DNA from: Effrenium voratum
Taxonomy: Eukaryota > Sar > Dinophyceae > Suessiales > Symbiodiniaceae
NCBI GenBank assembly: GCA_963377175.1
Contig: CAUJNA010001458.1
Location: forward strand, 429,609-493,608
DNA length: 64,000 bases
Direction: 5' to 3'
A model generated the notes under the pieces. It was not told the origin of the DNA. It did no database searches and saw only the letters and a program-made list of their open reading frames with translations. Position 1 is the stretch's first letter. Every line of letters starts with the position of its first letter. Below, one piece after another: positions 34,141 through 44,985 of the stretch. The translations under genes were made by a program, and so were the position numbers.

Positions 34141-35213
34141 TAGGAGGTTCCTTGTGCGCGACGCAAACGGATTGCTTTCATAGTGAGCCTGAAAGCTTCA
34201 TACCAGCCAAATAAGACAGTAATGGTTGGGAGGTCTTTGGGGGTGGTTGGTAGGGCCCGTGGGTTGTCGAGCTCGATTTTTCACGAAACTGGCGTACTTG
34301 TCCTCTAAGCTCTGCGTCCCCCGATCAGCAGCACTCTCTAGCACTCTGGCGTTTGCAAAATCTGGCACGCCATTGCCATTGGGAGAGACATACTCTCAAG
34401 AGCAAAATTGTCATGACGCTTGCAAGTTGACTGGCGGCCAGTCCCCATGGAAGAACCACACACACACACACACACACTCAAACCTGCCAAAGGTCGCGAA
34501 AGGCGTCCAAGTTGGACGCCTTTCCAACCCTTTTGGTTACATAGTTGCAGCGGGGGCTGAGGGGTGGGAATCAAGTCCCCTCAGGCACCTGACGAGTCAG
34601 TCCGGGCTTTCACGCGGGGGAGCTTCCGCAGTATGCAAGCCGCTGAGCACGTCCAGCGACCTTGCGCGCAAATGAAACTGCTTCACCGGTCAACTGTGAA
34701 ACAAGTAAGAACAAAAGGCGCTACAAATTAATTTCGCCCTGGAGTGGCTCCTTTTCATAACCAACATTAAAGGTCAGGCATTTCAGTTGGCCGTGATCCT
34801 CTGGCAACATGCGGTTGACTTCCTGCAAGGAAACCAAAGGGAGAAGGAAAGAGTTTGAGGACTTGCAGATTCAGAGGTCACTTACCCGTGAATATACTTG
34901 TTTGGGCTCAGGCTTCCCACTTGCAGGTGCAGGATACCTAGCAAGTGCTCAGTAACTGATATAACCCACTTATCATGGCTGTGAGTCCTCTAAGAGAGTC
35001 ACCGGTTGCAAACCGCTTGCTGCCCATTTTCCAAGAAGCATGGAAGTGCAAGAACAGGGTTTTGGAACACTGCCATTCTCTGAAGGGCCCCCTCTGTGTT
35101 GCTAAAGGTTGATCACCTTTGGTAGGTGATATATGAAACACCCATTGAAAGGTTTAAGGGGCGATGCGCACACACAAACCGACCATGTGAAGACGGCACT
35201 GCGGCTCGAGAAC

Positions 35214-35259
35214 CTGGCGGAAAGACCGGGCCAATGCGGTTGAAGATCGGCTCAGCATC
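35214..35259 (-). CDS. candidate short exon, part of a phase-compatible chain
   Basis: Acceptor GACAGTGCCAG| and donor CCGCCAG|GTTCTC. With one base completing the codon left by 35722-35858 it reads MLSRSSTALARSFRQ and ends in phase 0. A different minus frame, DAEPIFNRIGPVFPPGSR, is also attractive and would need other borders. Confidence 0.4.
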
Positions 35260-35721
35260 CTGGCACTGTCGCTTGCGGCGAAGAAAACAAAAACCATGGA
35301 ACAGATACCCAGCCCCTGTTGGTTTCCGCGTTTCCCTTTGTGCAAACTAGTTTCTATGGGCTATATAGAGCACCCAGCCAGCGTCTCAACCTCTGAGCAG
35401 CGTAGATTTCCATGGGACAAAGGCTCTCTGATTTTGGTTGAAATTTAAGAGATGCGTTTTCCCAAAAATAGTTGGATAAAGCGTATACGGCTGGGCAATT
35501 GGGCCCCTTTCTAAAATACGTCGAGCTGGGACGGGTGATGGATTTCGGCGTAACACACAAATTTATTGAGCTCCTGCAAAAATAATGTTCCATGTTTGCT
35601 TGATGGTGATAGACTCCCAAAGGTTTGCTAAGAGGTCGATGCATTGCGGATGTCAGGAAAGGCAAGCGAATCAGCAGCTCGAAGTCACGTTCGTGGTTAC
35701 TAGCGCTCGCTCCGCCATCAC

Positions 35722-35858
35722 CTTCGCGCACCAGCCGAAATCGCCTCCGGCTGATCTCAGGAAATTCTCGGCGGAAAGGCACCAAGTGTTGAACCCTGCC
35801 TGCCATTTGCTCCAGGCTTGCCCGCTACAAGGGCACGTGGCGTGGGTTGCTGCGCATC
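35722..35858 (-). CDS. candidate internal exon, 45 codons
   Basis: Acceptor GGCAGGGCCTTCAG| and donor GCGCGAAG|GTGATG. The frame reads DAQQPTPRALVAGKPGANGR and then QGSTLGAFPPRISDQPEAIS. It begins in phase 0, matching the end of 35993-36044, and ends with two bases matched by 35214-35259. Plus-strand frames over the same island are also open, so the strand rests on the chain. Family unknown. Confidence 0.5.
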
Positions 35859-35992
35859 CTGAAGGCCCTGCCAAAGGCCTCGGGACACAAACGATGGTAG
35901 GTGGGTAGACTAGGTGACCTATTTACAGTGATACAGCGCTGGCTGGGCACGTATTGTGTAATACAACATGACATGTCACCAACCCGTTACCA

Positions 35993-36044
35993 GCTCGGTC
36001 CAGTACTCAAGCCGCACATCCGCGATGATTTGGTCAGAACGTCT
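35993..36044 (-). CDS. candidate exon, start uncertain
   Basis: The donor GACCGAGCTG|GTAACG is clear. The phase-0-ending frame reads RSDQIIADVRLEYWTEL from an ATCACAG| acceptor. Another frame using an acceptor near 36086 reads EYGGSADAAQITDVLTKSSR. The first joins the next exon in phase. Confidence 0.4.
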
Positions 36045-36623
36045 GTGATTTGGGCGGCATCTGCAGAGCCTCCATACTCCTTCAGGTGATTGTTCTGTTT
36101 TGTTCCTCGAAAAAAACACCTCAAGTGAACTTTGCGAAGATGTAAAGACTCCCGTGGGATGTTGTCGCACTCGCCTGTGTAAATTCGCAGCCTGAACCGT
36201 CAGCTCCCATTTCGTCTGGCCTTGGCTATCGCCAGCCTCACGCCTAGGAAGCTCAACATCTAACCGTCAAAAAAAAAAACGGCGGCCAAAGAATGGGGTC
36301 CTTCAATTCGCGAACGACACCTGGCATGTGCCCAAAATGTCAAGATTCAAGGGGCGGAAAGCAGCATAGCCTGGGCTTTGACTGCTTCCGCCATGAACTC
36401 CCCGCCAGTTCTCGTTCAAGGAGCTTGGTCCCCTTTGCGTGGTCGGATTACTTCCACCAGTTAACCCCCAAGTTCCTTTGCAAGTTGGCTTCACCAATGT
36501 GCACAAGCTTTAAACAAAAAAAACAAGGCGAACGCCCCCAAGCTTGCTGGTGCTCAGTAGGGAACGACCTTCCGGGCTTTGGGAATAAGGGGATGCCCTG
36601 AAAGAAGCTTTTTGCGGGTCATT

Positions 36624-36735
36624 CCAACTCGTTCCCTGCCTATCGAACCAGCAAGCAAGTGGAACCATCCAGTGGAACCACAGGGGATGGTTTTTTTCCG
36701 GGGGCATTCCAACTCATTCCCTGCCTATGGAACTA
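36624..36735 (+). repeat. ~85-bp local duplication
   Basis: CATTCCAACTC(G/A)TTCCCTGCC followed by TAT(C/G)GAAC occurs at 36622 and 36705, with AGTGGAACC motifs between. The right copy ends inside the terminal exon at 36725-36842. Confidence 0.75.
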
Positions 36736-36842
36736 TCGTCCCCAGGTACAAATGCGACTCTCCCAGGCGGCGGAACCGGAACCGGATCCCGACCTCGTCC
36801 CCGGCGTAGCAAACCACGTACTCACCCAGCGGCTCGGAGTGC
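36725..36842 (-). CDS. terminal exon, unknown protein
   Basis: Acceptor CTTTTGGTCTGAG| followed by HSEPLGEYVVCYAGDEVGIR, FRFRRLGESHLYLGTIVP and a TAG stop. Very protein-like: beta-rich, with Arg/Phe alternation. The GC donor after the stop codon (CATAG|GCAGGG) cannot rescue a longer frame. The last codons overlap a local duplication, which may have created the present stop. Confidence 0.6.
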
Positions 36843-37292
36843 CTCAGACCAAAAGATTTCCAAGGGCCACTCGATTGGTTGAGTTCAAAGGGACCCCCCC
36901 AAAAAAAAATCTCGGGACAAAGAAAGCTGGAGGTCTGGGGCAAAATGACCAGCGCGCTTTGCCAGCGCGTTTGGTGGTCTGACTGCGACTGGTATTATTT
37001 GCCGGTGGGCGGTGGTCTGACTGCGGCTGGTTTCTTCGCCGATATGCGGTTGCTTTTCGCCGATCCAGTGTGCCTTCTCCTTCCTTTCCCTGTGTTGTTT
37101 GTCCTGCTGTTCTTGCCGGCCATGGCAGTTGTGTGTTCGGATCTGTCGTTGACAGCTTCTTTTGGGACCTGTTTCTCGGCGTGAGAGCCTCCTGGTCGCT
37201 TTGACGTGGCCTTGACTTCCCAACTTCCCACTCAACAAGTATCCCTTGCAACCGGACTTTCTGGGACTTGGGCATGTGGTTCGTAGTGCCAT

Positions 37293-37673
37293 CTAGACAG
37301 GCTTAATCTGGACGAGCGCGAACTGACAGCGGTGGCAGGGAGTCTTCAACATATTTCCGTGTGCCCAAGACAATGAATTATGTTTCAGTGTACTGCGTGA
37401 CGCGAAAGTATCCATTTCGTTTCTAGCGCCCTCTATGCATTGGTATTGCCCGTGCATTCCGTAGAGGTACCTAGGTTTATGTGGGTGAGTCCATGTAGAG
37501 AGGGATGCTGGGAATTCCACGCGCACTTTGTGCTTGACCCTAGTTATTTCTGGAGGCAGCCATATCCATGAGCGCATGACCAATGGGCATACCCCAGCAA
37601 TGGCAAGATGGATTGAGGGCGCTGGCCTGCGCAATTTGAGGTCTTTTGCAGGTTGCGACATGCACCAAGGCAC
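37293..37673 (-). CDS. 126-codon open frame, possible coding remnant
   Basis: Uninterrupted minus frame reading EFPASLSTWTHPHKPRYLYG and later TFASRSTLKHNSLSWAHGN, closed by TAG. Composition is balanced instead of repeat-driven. Length is not far beyond chance for this window and no splice borders or domain are seen. Confidence 0.3.
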   Translation of the reverse strand: MPWCMSQPAKDLKLRRPAPSIHLAIAGVCPLVMRSWIWLPPEITRVKHKVRVEFPASLSTWTHPHKPRYLYGMHGQYQCIEGARNEMDTFASRSTLKHNSLSWAHGNMLKTPCHRCQFALVQIKPV

Positions 37674-37679
37674 ACAATC

Positions 37680-38690
37680 GTGACCCTTGCATTACTGAAT
37701 GTACTGTGCGGCCACGCACAGCACTATGGCTCACTACTTGATGTCACCACGCTTCTTCCCTTTACGACTCTGCTTCTCCGGGCGAATCAGAAGCATTCAA
37801 CAACCTGAAAGCAATCCCAACCGACTAACTGTCTTGATCGATGCAAGAAAGGTCGCAATCACCTGAGTTGCTGGCAGAAAGCTGCTGCTGCCATTGGCCT
37901 GTGAGGGTACCTGCGACTGTGAAACTGGGTTGCCAATCCCAGAGGCTTTTCATGCAACCCAGAATTCTGAGAACCCATGGTACGAACTCAAAGAAACCAA
38001 ACTTGCCAAAACAAATGGAAACCCAAATGAATGAATGTATGAAGGTATGCAACTCGAGTTTATGAATTGATTATTAAGCCGTGGAACCCGACCACCAATC
38101 CAACATTGTTGTGGAACGTGTGCCGTTTCTGTGATACATGTCTTGCCTGTCATTCTGAAGGGATTCCCCGAGAATATCAAACAGAGTGTCAACCAGCAAC
38201 TTGGCAAATTCCAAGAATTCACAAACCTGAACTGAAGTAGTCCCAATTGATACCCCATTCCGAGAACTTCAGGTGTGCTCCTTCCGGGTGAGCTCACAAT
38301 TTGCCCAACAAACCGACTTCTACTGCAAGAGGTCAACAGCAGACTGCGCAACTGACCAAATGAGTGAATGATGCACTGCGTTCACTTGTCTGCTCCAGCA
38401 GTAGCAATTGGCAGCCGAGATGGGAACAAAAACGGATTCCCTTTTGCCGGCTTTCGTGGTAATCCGAAAGCCAATGCGCGGCCGGGATTTTGAAGCACTA
38501 CCATATTGATGGTATCCCCTCCAGCTCCCGGCTGGAGATTGATTGGAAACTGCGCTTGCTACACACGCACACGTGGACTCGTGTTTTTTTTGCTTGGTTG
38601 TGGCAGGGCGGCGGACAGAAAGGGCCTAGAACTTACTAATCCTGATCTGCAACCTGCAGTGGAACACCACAACAAGGAAGCAAATCACCA
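37680..38690. other. no supported gene
   Basis: No exon with good borders and no known repeat recognised. Confidence 0.4.
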
Positions 38691-38693
38691 CCA

Positions 38694-38809
38694 TCAGCAT
38701 AAGGATTTGGGTGCTTGATTTCGAACAAGCGAGCTTATTTTGACAGCCATTTGGGCAACACCCCAGAGAGTCTCTGCCAGAAGCTCTTGGTAAGCCGTGC
38801 CGATAAAGA
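38694..38809 (-). CDS. terminal exon directly after an introner-like element
   Basis: Starts at the element acceptor GGACCTAG| and reads FIGTAYQELLAETLWGVAQM, AVKISSLVRNQAPKSLC and a TGA stop. The upstream side of the element (ending 38921) is open in the matching phase as NARIFLPIRILL. The intron would be 111 bp, a multiple of three, so this frame is open with or without splicing. A second downstream frame has a hydrophobic tail (ILMLMVVICFLVVVFH). Confidence 0.45.
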
Positions 38810-38924
38810 CTAGGTCCTCCAGTATAGAGGTTACAATAAGGGCACCCGATTTTTTTCCTGTAGTCCATTTTAGTAGGGGAACCCTCCCCCAAAAACGGGT
38901 GAGACACCTAGCTGCGGGACCTAG
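38810..38924 (-). mobile_element. CTAGGTCC-family TIR element with AAGA target duplication
   Basis: Ends CTAGGTCCTCCAGTATAGAGG and TAGCTGCGGGACCTAG; exact AAGA direct repeats flank the CTAG ends. Internal blocks (GTAGTCCATTTTAGTAGGGG, ACCCTCCCCC) match the family. The minus strand gives a 111-bp GT...AG intron. Confidence 0.92.
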
Positions 38925-39496
38925 AAGAATCCGGATTGGCAAGAATATCCTTGCGTTCAGGCATAACCCTACATCACCGAGTGGGAACGTTGACAAGAAA
39001 TCATGGAGCCACGCATTCATGAACCTGCTTATACCAATAGGGAGTGCAACAAGTATACGATCGCAAAGGAAAAACAGTCTTCAAGGGGTTGACTTGAATT
39101 GACTTCTATGGCAAAAAGGACTGATTGAACGGCACAAATTCAATGTTTCATGACAATTTTAAGAATCAGCTATCAATCCGGGAAACAACAATTTGCACCA
39201 AGGCTCAACTTGTTCTTCTCCTCTTTCATGGAACACCCCAGGTAGGAACCGCCGCTTCACCCGCCGAGTCGCAAAGACTTGCCCGTTGACCACAGGTCGG
39301 CCAACGCCCACCAAGTCCTAGGAGGATCGCTGAGCTTCTCTCGGGTTCTGATTGGCTCCGATTGGTTCAGGGCGGCTTTCGATTCGGTTTGGGGGGGTTG
39401 CCTTTTGATCAGAAATAGAAACGGTTCGACTCAAAGTGATGGACCCTCTTGCAGGGGCCTCTGCCTTGTTCTCAAGGATGGTGCAACGATAATTAC

Positions 39497-39578
39497 CTGC
39501 TTGGTAGGCTATACTCGTCCCTGCTGCCCAAATGACAAAGCCCGGGGCAAGTGGAGTTGTGAAAGTTGGATGGAGCAT
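39497..39578 (-). CDS. candidate internal exon, unknown protein
   Basis: Acceptor TTTGCTTCACTGCTCAG| and donor CCAAGCAG|GTAATT are both good. The frame reads MLHPTFTTPLAPGFVIWAAG then TSIAYQA. Another minus frame is open too. It lies between terminal exons at 40316 and 38694, so it could belong to the latter's gene. Confidence 0.4.
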
Positions 39579-40209
39579 CTGAGCAGTGAAGCAAATTTCG
39601 CCAAGGCGAAAGTAGGACGTAACTGTTTGTATGCCACCTAGCAAGGCGATGTTCTCAAAACATTTGCAAAATGCCGTGCTTTCTGACCAATGGCAAGCGC
39701 TTGCCCGGCGCGTGCTTTATGACCTTTCGCTGCCCGGCCGGCTCCCAAACTCTTGATTGTATGCAGACAATCCGGAATCAGCAAGCACTGCGGTGTTGCT
39801 GAGGTTCCGCCTTGTGCGGGGGTCAATAGACCTCGTTGACGGTTCATAAGGCTGAGCTGACTTCCTACTCATACTGCAATTTCAATACTTGACGGAACAC
39901 TGGATTAGTGCATGAGATCAACATCCAAATATTCAAACAACATATCCATATCTAACACATCAAAAGAAATAAGTACGATTGAAACTTCCAAATTGATCTC
40001 TGCCAAACACCGACCTAGTCATTCACCCAGCGATGCAAACTTCTGAGGCGGAGGCAATGTCCCATGCGGTCTCCTCCATGGCTTGAGCGGGGTTAAAAGA
40101 GTTGGCGTGTCTCTGTGAAAGCTAAGTTTACCTTTTCGGCGTTGGCTTGCCAGACCCAAACATTCCTTTTTTCCCTTGGGCGCCTCCTTTGGGGCATTCT
40201 CAAAAAACA

Positions 40210-40221
40210 CACACACACACA
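40210..40221 (+). repeat. short (CA)n run
   Basis: ACACACACACAC only, in the intergenic space downstream of the terminal exon at 40316-40507. Confidence 0.9.
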
Positions 40222-40315
40222 AACCAACGTCTGCATGATGAAGCACAACTGCTCAGCGCCATCCGCCAGGCCGCCAAACCTTCAGCGCCCGCCAGCTGCA
40301 CGCAGCCCGCCTCCC

Positions 40316-40507
40316 TCAACAAGCCATGCTCCGCGGCAAATCCTTGACCAGGTCTTGCACCTGGTTCAGCCGCTTCGCAACAGCTGCAGCCAGGTCAGGG
40401 CTCATCTGGTCCAATGCACCCTTGGAAAACCCGCCAGCCTTGAAGAACTTCACCAGCACACATTGCCATGTGGCCACGAAAAGCATGTCACTCACCAGCA
40501 TAGTACG
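40316..40507 (-). CDS. terminal exon, unknown protein
   Basis: After ACAGCATCCAG| it reads RTMLVSDMLFVATWQCVLVK, FFKAGGFSKGALDQMSPDLA, AAVAKRLNQVQDLVKDLPRS and a TGA stop: 63 codons in phase 0, following the phase-0 end of 40600-40675. The Met/Leu-rich start suggests a buried or membrane-associated helix and the Ala/Val/Lys tail an amphipathic helix. A donor at AACCAG|GTGCAA could shorten it. Other frames are open over the GC-rich 3-prime half. No family is recognised. Confidence 0.6.
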   Translation of the reverse strand, partial: RTMLVSDMLFVATWQCVLVKFFKAGGFSKGALDQMSPDLAAAVAKRLNQVQDLVKDLPRSMAC

Positions 40508-40599
40508 CTGGATGCTGTGCCGACCACGTGTTCTGGAACAGGTCCACATCGGTGTTCATGTTACTTCTTCAAACGCACTTCGGAGGCGTTGAATCACAC

Positions 40600-40675
40600 A
40601 ATAGCAAATGTTGGATTGCAAAGGGCTGAAGGTGGCACAAACAGCTTTCCCGTCCGCGCATCCCTCGGTCCATGG
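40600..40675 (-). CDS. internal exon joined in phase to 40316-40507
   Basis: Excellent acceptor (TTTTTTTTGTCATCTTTCAG|) and a consensus-like donor GCTATT|GTGTGA. It reads HGPRDARTGKLFVPPSALCN then PTFAI, ending in phase 0. The intron to the next exon is only 92 bp and the reading continues into the terminal exon. Confidence 0.55.
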
Positions 40676-40679
40676 CTGA

Positions 40680-41660
40680 AAGATGACAAAAAAAATCCTC
40701 GGAGCATTGCAATCCGAGCTCCTCTCAATTTCTGCGTGCACACAGGTAAGACAACATGGGCAGGTTGAGAATCAACAAGCAATCATCTCACATCGTCTTG
40801 TGAAAATGTCCATTTATTCTGACTTAAAACAAAAACAAACACAACTGAAGCCCTGGCTGCATATGGCCGGTCTCTGAAAAGAACGCTGGAAATCTTCATG
40901 GCCTTACGCAACAACATGATACAACGGTCCCAGAACTGACAAAAGCATACTCTTAGGTTCGCTTGCAGGTTTTCCGCAAGGCCCAAGCCTCAAGCCTCTG
41001 GTACTTCCCCTCAATCTCAGGAACTTGGTTCGACTTTTGTGAGAGCCTGGGGCACGCCCAGGATTTTTTTTGCGGGGGGTGGGGGGCGCAATTTCATGGA
41101 TGCTGCGGCTCTGAGTCTCTGAGCGCGGCCCTCTTTGGCACCCACCTAACTTACTCAGAAGCTGAACACACAAGAATTCTCCAGGAAGGAACCTGATGTA
41201 ACAGGACAACACGGGAACCCCTGAAATGGAACAAGACTGATCAATACTGCCCCGTCACGCCAAGCATCACGTGGCCAACATGTACCTATATATATATACA
41301 CATGTATCTAATACTACACGTAAGGAGAAATTCACAATCCTGAAATTTCAATTGGGGTCCAAACAATGACTCACAAGCAATGTTACCAGGAGCTTCCATC
41401 TTGAACTCTGAAGCTGAAAACAAACGGCTCAGCTTTTGGGTGCATGAACCAACTCGGAATGACCAAGTTAGTGTTGACCCCCTATTACCCAACCCCACAT
41501 CATTAATATTGGGGGGGGGTTGCCGGGGTTGCCCTCCAAAAGTGGCCTGATTCCAACCCTTAAACCCAGAATCGGACACCCCTCAATTAATAAATTGGGG
41601 TTGGACTATGGGGTCAACATTTAGCAACCTTGTCCATGGGAACCAAACCTGGTTATGAAC
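40680..41660. other. no supported gene
   Basis: A weak minus patch at 41050-41190 (TQSRSIHEIAPPTPR) may be an exon but lacks clear borders. There is a short TA run at 41287-41298 and a G run at 41511-41520. Confidence 0.35.
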
Positions 41661-41665
41661 CCCCA

Positions 41666-41780
41666 CTAGGTCCTCCAGAGAGGTTAGAACAAGGGCACCA
41701 ACCTTGTTCTGTAGTCTATTTTAGTAGGAGAACCCTCCCAACCCAAAATGGGTGAGAAAGGGCACTACTGGGGGACCTAG
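41666..41780 (-). mobile_element. CTAGGTCC-family TIR element abutting an exon
   Basis: Ends CTAGGTCCTCCAGAGAGG and TACTGGGGGACCTAG with flanks CCCA / CCGA (probable decayed 4-bp duplication). The GC-rich exon at 41781-41957 runs exactly to its minus-strand 5-prime end. Confidence 0.9.
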
Positions 41781-41957
41781 CCGATGGTTTTAATGCTGGT
41801 TTGAACGCCAGGGATGGCTCCACGTTCTCCCGCCGAACTCCCGCGACTGACGTCCGGCGAAGTGACCGCGCCTGCCGCGGCGGCGGCGGCGCTGGCGGAT
41901 GCAGCACCGGGCACAGCAGCTGGCAGCCGCGGTTTCGCTCGGTGGAACTTGGGAGAA
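41781..41957 (-). CDS. GC-rich exon ending at an introner-like element
   Basis: Acceptor AGTTGTTTTCTTTAG| and about 75% GC. Only one frame passes the CTAG junction without TAG: it reads STERNRGCQLLCPVLHPPAP, a proline run, then RTSVAGVRRENVEPSLAFKP. A second frame, rich in Ala (PAAVPGAASASAAAAAAGAV), stops exactly at the element's TAG. Which frame is used is unresolved. Low-complexity parts suggest a linker. Confidence 0.5.
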
Positions 41958-42603
41958 CTAAAGAAAACAACTTCCCTTGGTAGGGCATATATACTTGGTT
42001 GCTTTCTGCTCCCCTGCAAAGTTATTTGTTTGGTGGTTTAATGGAAAACCCATTAGTTGGCAAAAAGATAAAGTCCTAGCATCCAAGCAAAATGCACCAA
42101 AGTATGATATATGTACACCCTCCCACCAGCTACCATGGGTTTGTGCACAGACCCCTGTAGAAAGACAACTTTCCTCTTGGAAAGGGCCTGTTGGCACTTC
42201 CATGCTAGTTGGTGTGGGAGGGTATATCTACTTTTATTATCATTCCAGCAGCTGAATTAAGAATTGGATCCCAAGTACAGGGCCTTTATGGTGAGCTCGC
42301 TATACCCCCAGGTGAGCTCGCCATAAAATTGGCAGATATAGATTTTCCGGGTTTCCCTTAGGGCCATCTGGCTTGGAAACCTTTCAGCCAAACATGGATC
42401 CCTGCGTAGCGGGTACCATCGACCACTTGCCGCTTTTTGGAGAAGTCCAACCATGGACACTTCGAGGAAGCACACAATGAATCAGCATGTCCCGTGCTTC
42501 AAAATCAGAAACCGGTCCCCGAATGAGGACGCCCTTGGCAAAGACTCACATGGGCATTTGTCATTTGCAATCACTTGGAGTGATCTGAAACACTTCCCTT
42601 TTG

Positions 42604-42708
42604 CTTGGTTGACATTGGAAGGGGAGCAAACAATTAAATTCTAGCAGTTAAGTGGGGATTTCCCACTAAACCACAATAAGCAAAAAATAAAATGCTTTCC
42701 AACAACAA
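42604..42708 (+). repeat. dispersed 105-bp repeat, free copy
   Basis: Partner of the nested repeat at 1848-1952, with about 90% shared positions by eye. Not flanked by GAGTCTCC ends. Confidence 0.75.
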
Positions 42709-43359
42709 CCATGTTTGAGCGCAAAGGTTCGATGGTCAGACAGAGAAATCCCTACTCAGGGAGCACATCTATCAACTCTAGGTGAAACATGTTGACATGT
42801 GGGACCCCATGATTGTGTGAGGAGGGAGTGCCTCACTATAAGACACAAACCCATCTACCCTCTTTCTCTCTGTCCGCGACAAGGAACTTTAAGTCTTCGA
42901 AAAGGCGCCTGAAATGTTCCACGTGCGCAGCACTTCGGTGCAATGGAGCCGCATAGCCAACGGAAAAATATAAACCTTGTCCTAGGCGCCCTATGCATGC
43001 AAAATATATATGAATGAATGCATAATATACCTATCATTATATATATACACACATGTTTCATGAAATGAAATATGTGCTTTCATGGATCAGGTGATTTATT
43101 GTTGGAGGCATAGCAAGAAACGCCAATACTTGCTGCTCTACCGGAAAAAAATAAAAGGGGGACCCCCTGCTTCAACCCGTCACAGGATGCCGAAAAGGCA
43201 TGCTCCTTCACGTGGTAGCAGTCGCATGGACTTTCGGTCACGCGGACCTTGTACGTCTTTTTCACGATGGTTTTAATTTTGCTGGAAGTCCAAAAGGACG
43301 ACCACCCTGTTGGCTTAAAAACCACAATGTATTGTTCCCCCCCCCATTGAGACACAAAC

Positions 43360-43523
43360 CCACTTGTTCGAGCGTTCAACCGCTGGAAACTTTTGTGGCA
43401 CCTCCTTCTCGATCACGGTGGGCAGGGAGGGCAGGTAGGCCACCGCCAAGAAGTCGAAGCCCTGGCAGTTTTGGGCTTCAAAAGGATCGTCAGGATTCGC
43501 CGTTTCATGGCGCTGGGGAAAAC
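43360..43523 (-). CDS. internal exon, unknown protein
   Basis: Acceptor CCGTTTCAG| and donor AACAAGTGG|GTTTGT. The reading FPQRHETANPDDPFEAQNCQ, GFDFLAVAYLPSLPTVIEKE, VPQKFPAVERSNKW is one of the clearest protein-like frames here. It starts with two bases of a split codon, compatible with the upstream exons at 43657-43902 or 44655-44797, and ends in phase 0. Family not recognised. Confidence 0.65.
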
Positions 43524-43545
43524 CTGAAACGGAACACCATCGTTT

Positions 43546-43660
43546 CTAGCTCCTCCAGTAGAGAGTTTAGAATAAGGGTACCAACCTTTTTCTGTAGTCG
43601 ATTTTAGTAGGGGAACCCTCCCCCAAAAAAGGGGAGAAAAGGGCACTACTGGGGACCTAG
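43546..43660 (-). mobile_element. CTAGGTCC-family TIR element inside a short intron
   Basis: Ends CTAGCTCCTCCAGTAGAGAG and TACTGGGGACCTAG. On the minus strand the donor is the element's own CTAG|GTCCCC, while the in-frame acceptor is the host TTTCAG| 23 bp beyond its other end, giving a 133-bp intron. Using the element's own acceptor would shift the frame to an early stop. Confidence 0.9.
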
Positions 43661-43902
43661 TCTTTCTGGAGGCAGGTTATAAACACATAATTTCTCTCTG
43701 ACACTGGAACATGGGCCTTGTAATGATTTATTTGCTTGCAAACGTAAAGTCAGCTCTGGCAACTCAACACTGTTTAGATTTCTTTCCTTGGCATTCAATT
43801 GGTTCAAAAAGAGGCCACGCTTGTACAGTGGCAAGCACTCCAGATTCCTGCAACCCCTGTTTGGCTTCCAAGAAGCCAAGCCCGCCACTGCTTTGCGCCC
43901 GG
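43657..43902 (-). CDS. candidate internal exon, 81 codons
   Basis: Acceptor TGCCCGTCTTTCAG| and donor AGACTAG|GTCCCC (element-supplied). The frame reads KAVAGLASWKPNRGCRNLEC, LPLYKRGLFLNQLNAKERNL, then ELTLRLQANKSLQ and VREKLCVYNLPPERL. It begins with two bases and ends with one, so it fits between 44655-44797 and 43360-43523. Two other minus frames are partly open. Confidence 0.45.
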
Positions 43903-44029
43903 CTGAAAGACGGGCAACGCATGCAGCGTGCACGTTTGGCAATGCCCCGGACTGGGTCGGGGGACACTAAGCAACAAAGATCCCAAATCCGCACCTCTTA
44001 GCTGACCCCGGAACAACAATATACAGCCA

Positions 44030-44520
44030 TACAGCCTAAACCAACCCTAGACCGAAACAAAACCACTCATAAACAGCTGACCCTGCACCAAGATTCAGCA
44101 ATCCTGCTCCCTGCCTCAGCCGATCTGACACCAATTGGAAATCCTGCCTGCACAAACCCAAAACCCACCCTACACCCACCGCAATCCCAAACCATCCACA
44201 AACCAGCCCGAAACATATCCTAAATTTTCTTCAAGGCAACCTTCCGACACTAAACCCACCTTAAATTCACGCCTCAGGGTGCTGATATGCATGATTCACC
44301 ACAACGCAAAATAATTATCCTGGACAGCGGAACAAATGCACAGAAACACAGGGGGAATATCTGTCCTGAAACGTGGTGGGAGGCCTGATGCCCTTTGATT
44401 AGGTGGTTAATTACGACCTCCTATTGCAAAAAAACAACAACCAACCAACACCAACCAAACCAAAACGAAGCAAACGCAACCAAACCAAGCCAACCAAAAC
44501 CAAAAACACTGATCTTCAAC
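44030..44520 (+). repeat. A/C-rich low-complexity stretch
   Basis: Plus strand rich in CCAAACC, ACCCACC and (AACCAACC)n, densest at 44430-44510. It resembles the seed sequence of the larger minisatellite at 61247-63005. It falls inside the putative intron between 44655 and 43902. Confidence 0.6.
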
Positions 44521-44654
44521 TTGCCCTTTGCGGACGAACCTCCCCCCCAAATGAGTCACAATCAAAACCCGGTATCAAAATGGTCCACCCAGATTTAGAA
44601 GGCGGCTGCTATTCATTGTTGGGGTTGTCCCGTAATTACTAAGCCTTCATCTAC

Positions 44655-44797
44655 CCGGGTTTTGATTGTCGCTCAAGTAGCATTTAGGTTGCGCCTCCAG
44701 GGGCAGTGCTGCCTGCAAATACTGCGACAGTGGCAAGTCCTCCGCGCCCTCCTCGCCGCGTTTGGGAGGTTTTGGGGCCCAGAACGACTCGTTCTTT
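44655..44797 (-). CDS. internal exon, unknown protein
   Basis: Acceptor TTGAGCCACCAG| and donor AACCCGG|GTAGAT. Reads KNESFWAPKPPKRGEEGAED, LPLSQYLQAALPLEAQPKCY and LSDNQNP. A TGA just upstream in the same frame fixes the 5-prime limit near this acceptor. It begins and ends one base into a codon, and the downstream exons continue the frame. Family unknown. Confidence 0.6.
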
Positions 44798-44932
44798 CTG
44801 GTGGCTCAAACCACCTTTTCCGAGGCATCTTATCCTAGAATCTGGTGGAAAATGTAAGACCAAAGTCCCCAAAAACCCACATTTTGTGTTCCAGGAGACC
44901 CTTCCAACTGCTGGATGTTTGCAATTTGCATC

Positions 44933-44985
44933 GGCCCCAAGGGGGCCAAGGGCGCTCAGATCTCGTTTCCCAAAGGGAATCTCCA
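44933..44985. repeat. GGCCCCAAGGGGGCCAAGGG repeat, copy 1
   Basis: Hairpin-forming GGCCCC...GGGGCC followed by AAGGGCGCTCAGATCTC; the same string is at 52605-52643 at the edge of a composite repeat. Confidence 0.75.
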
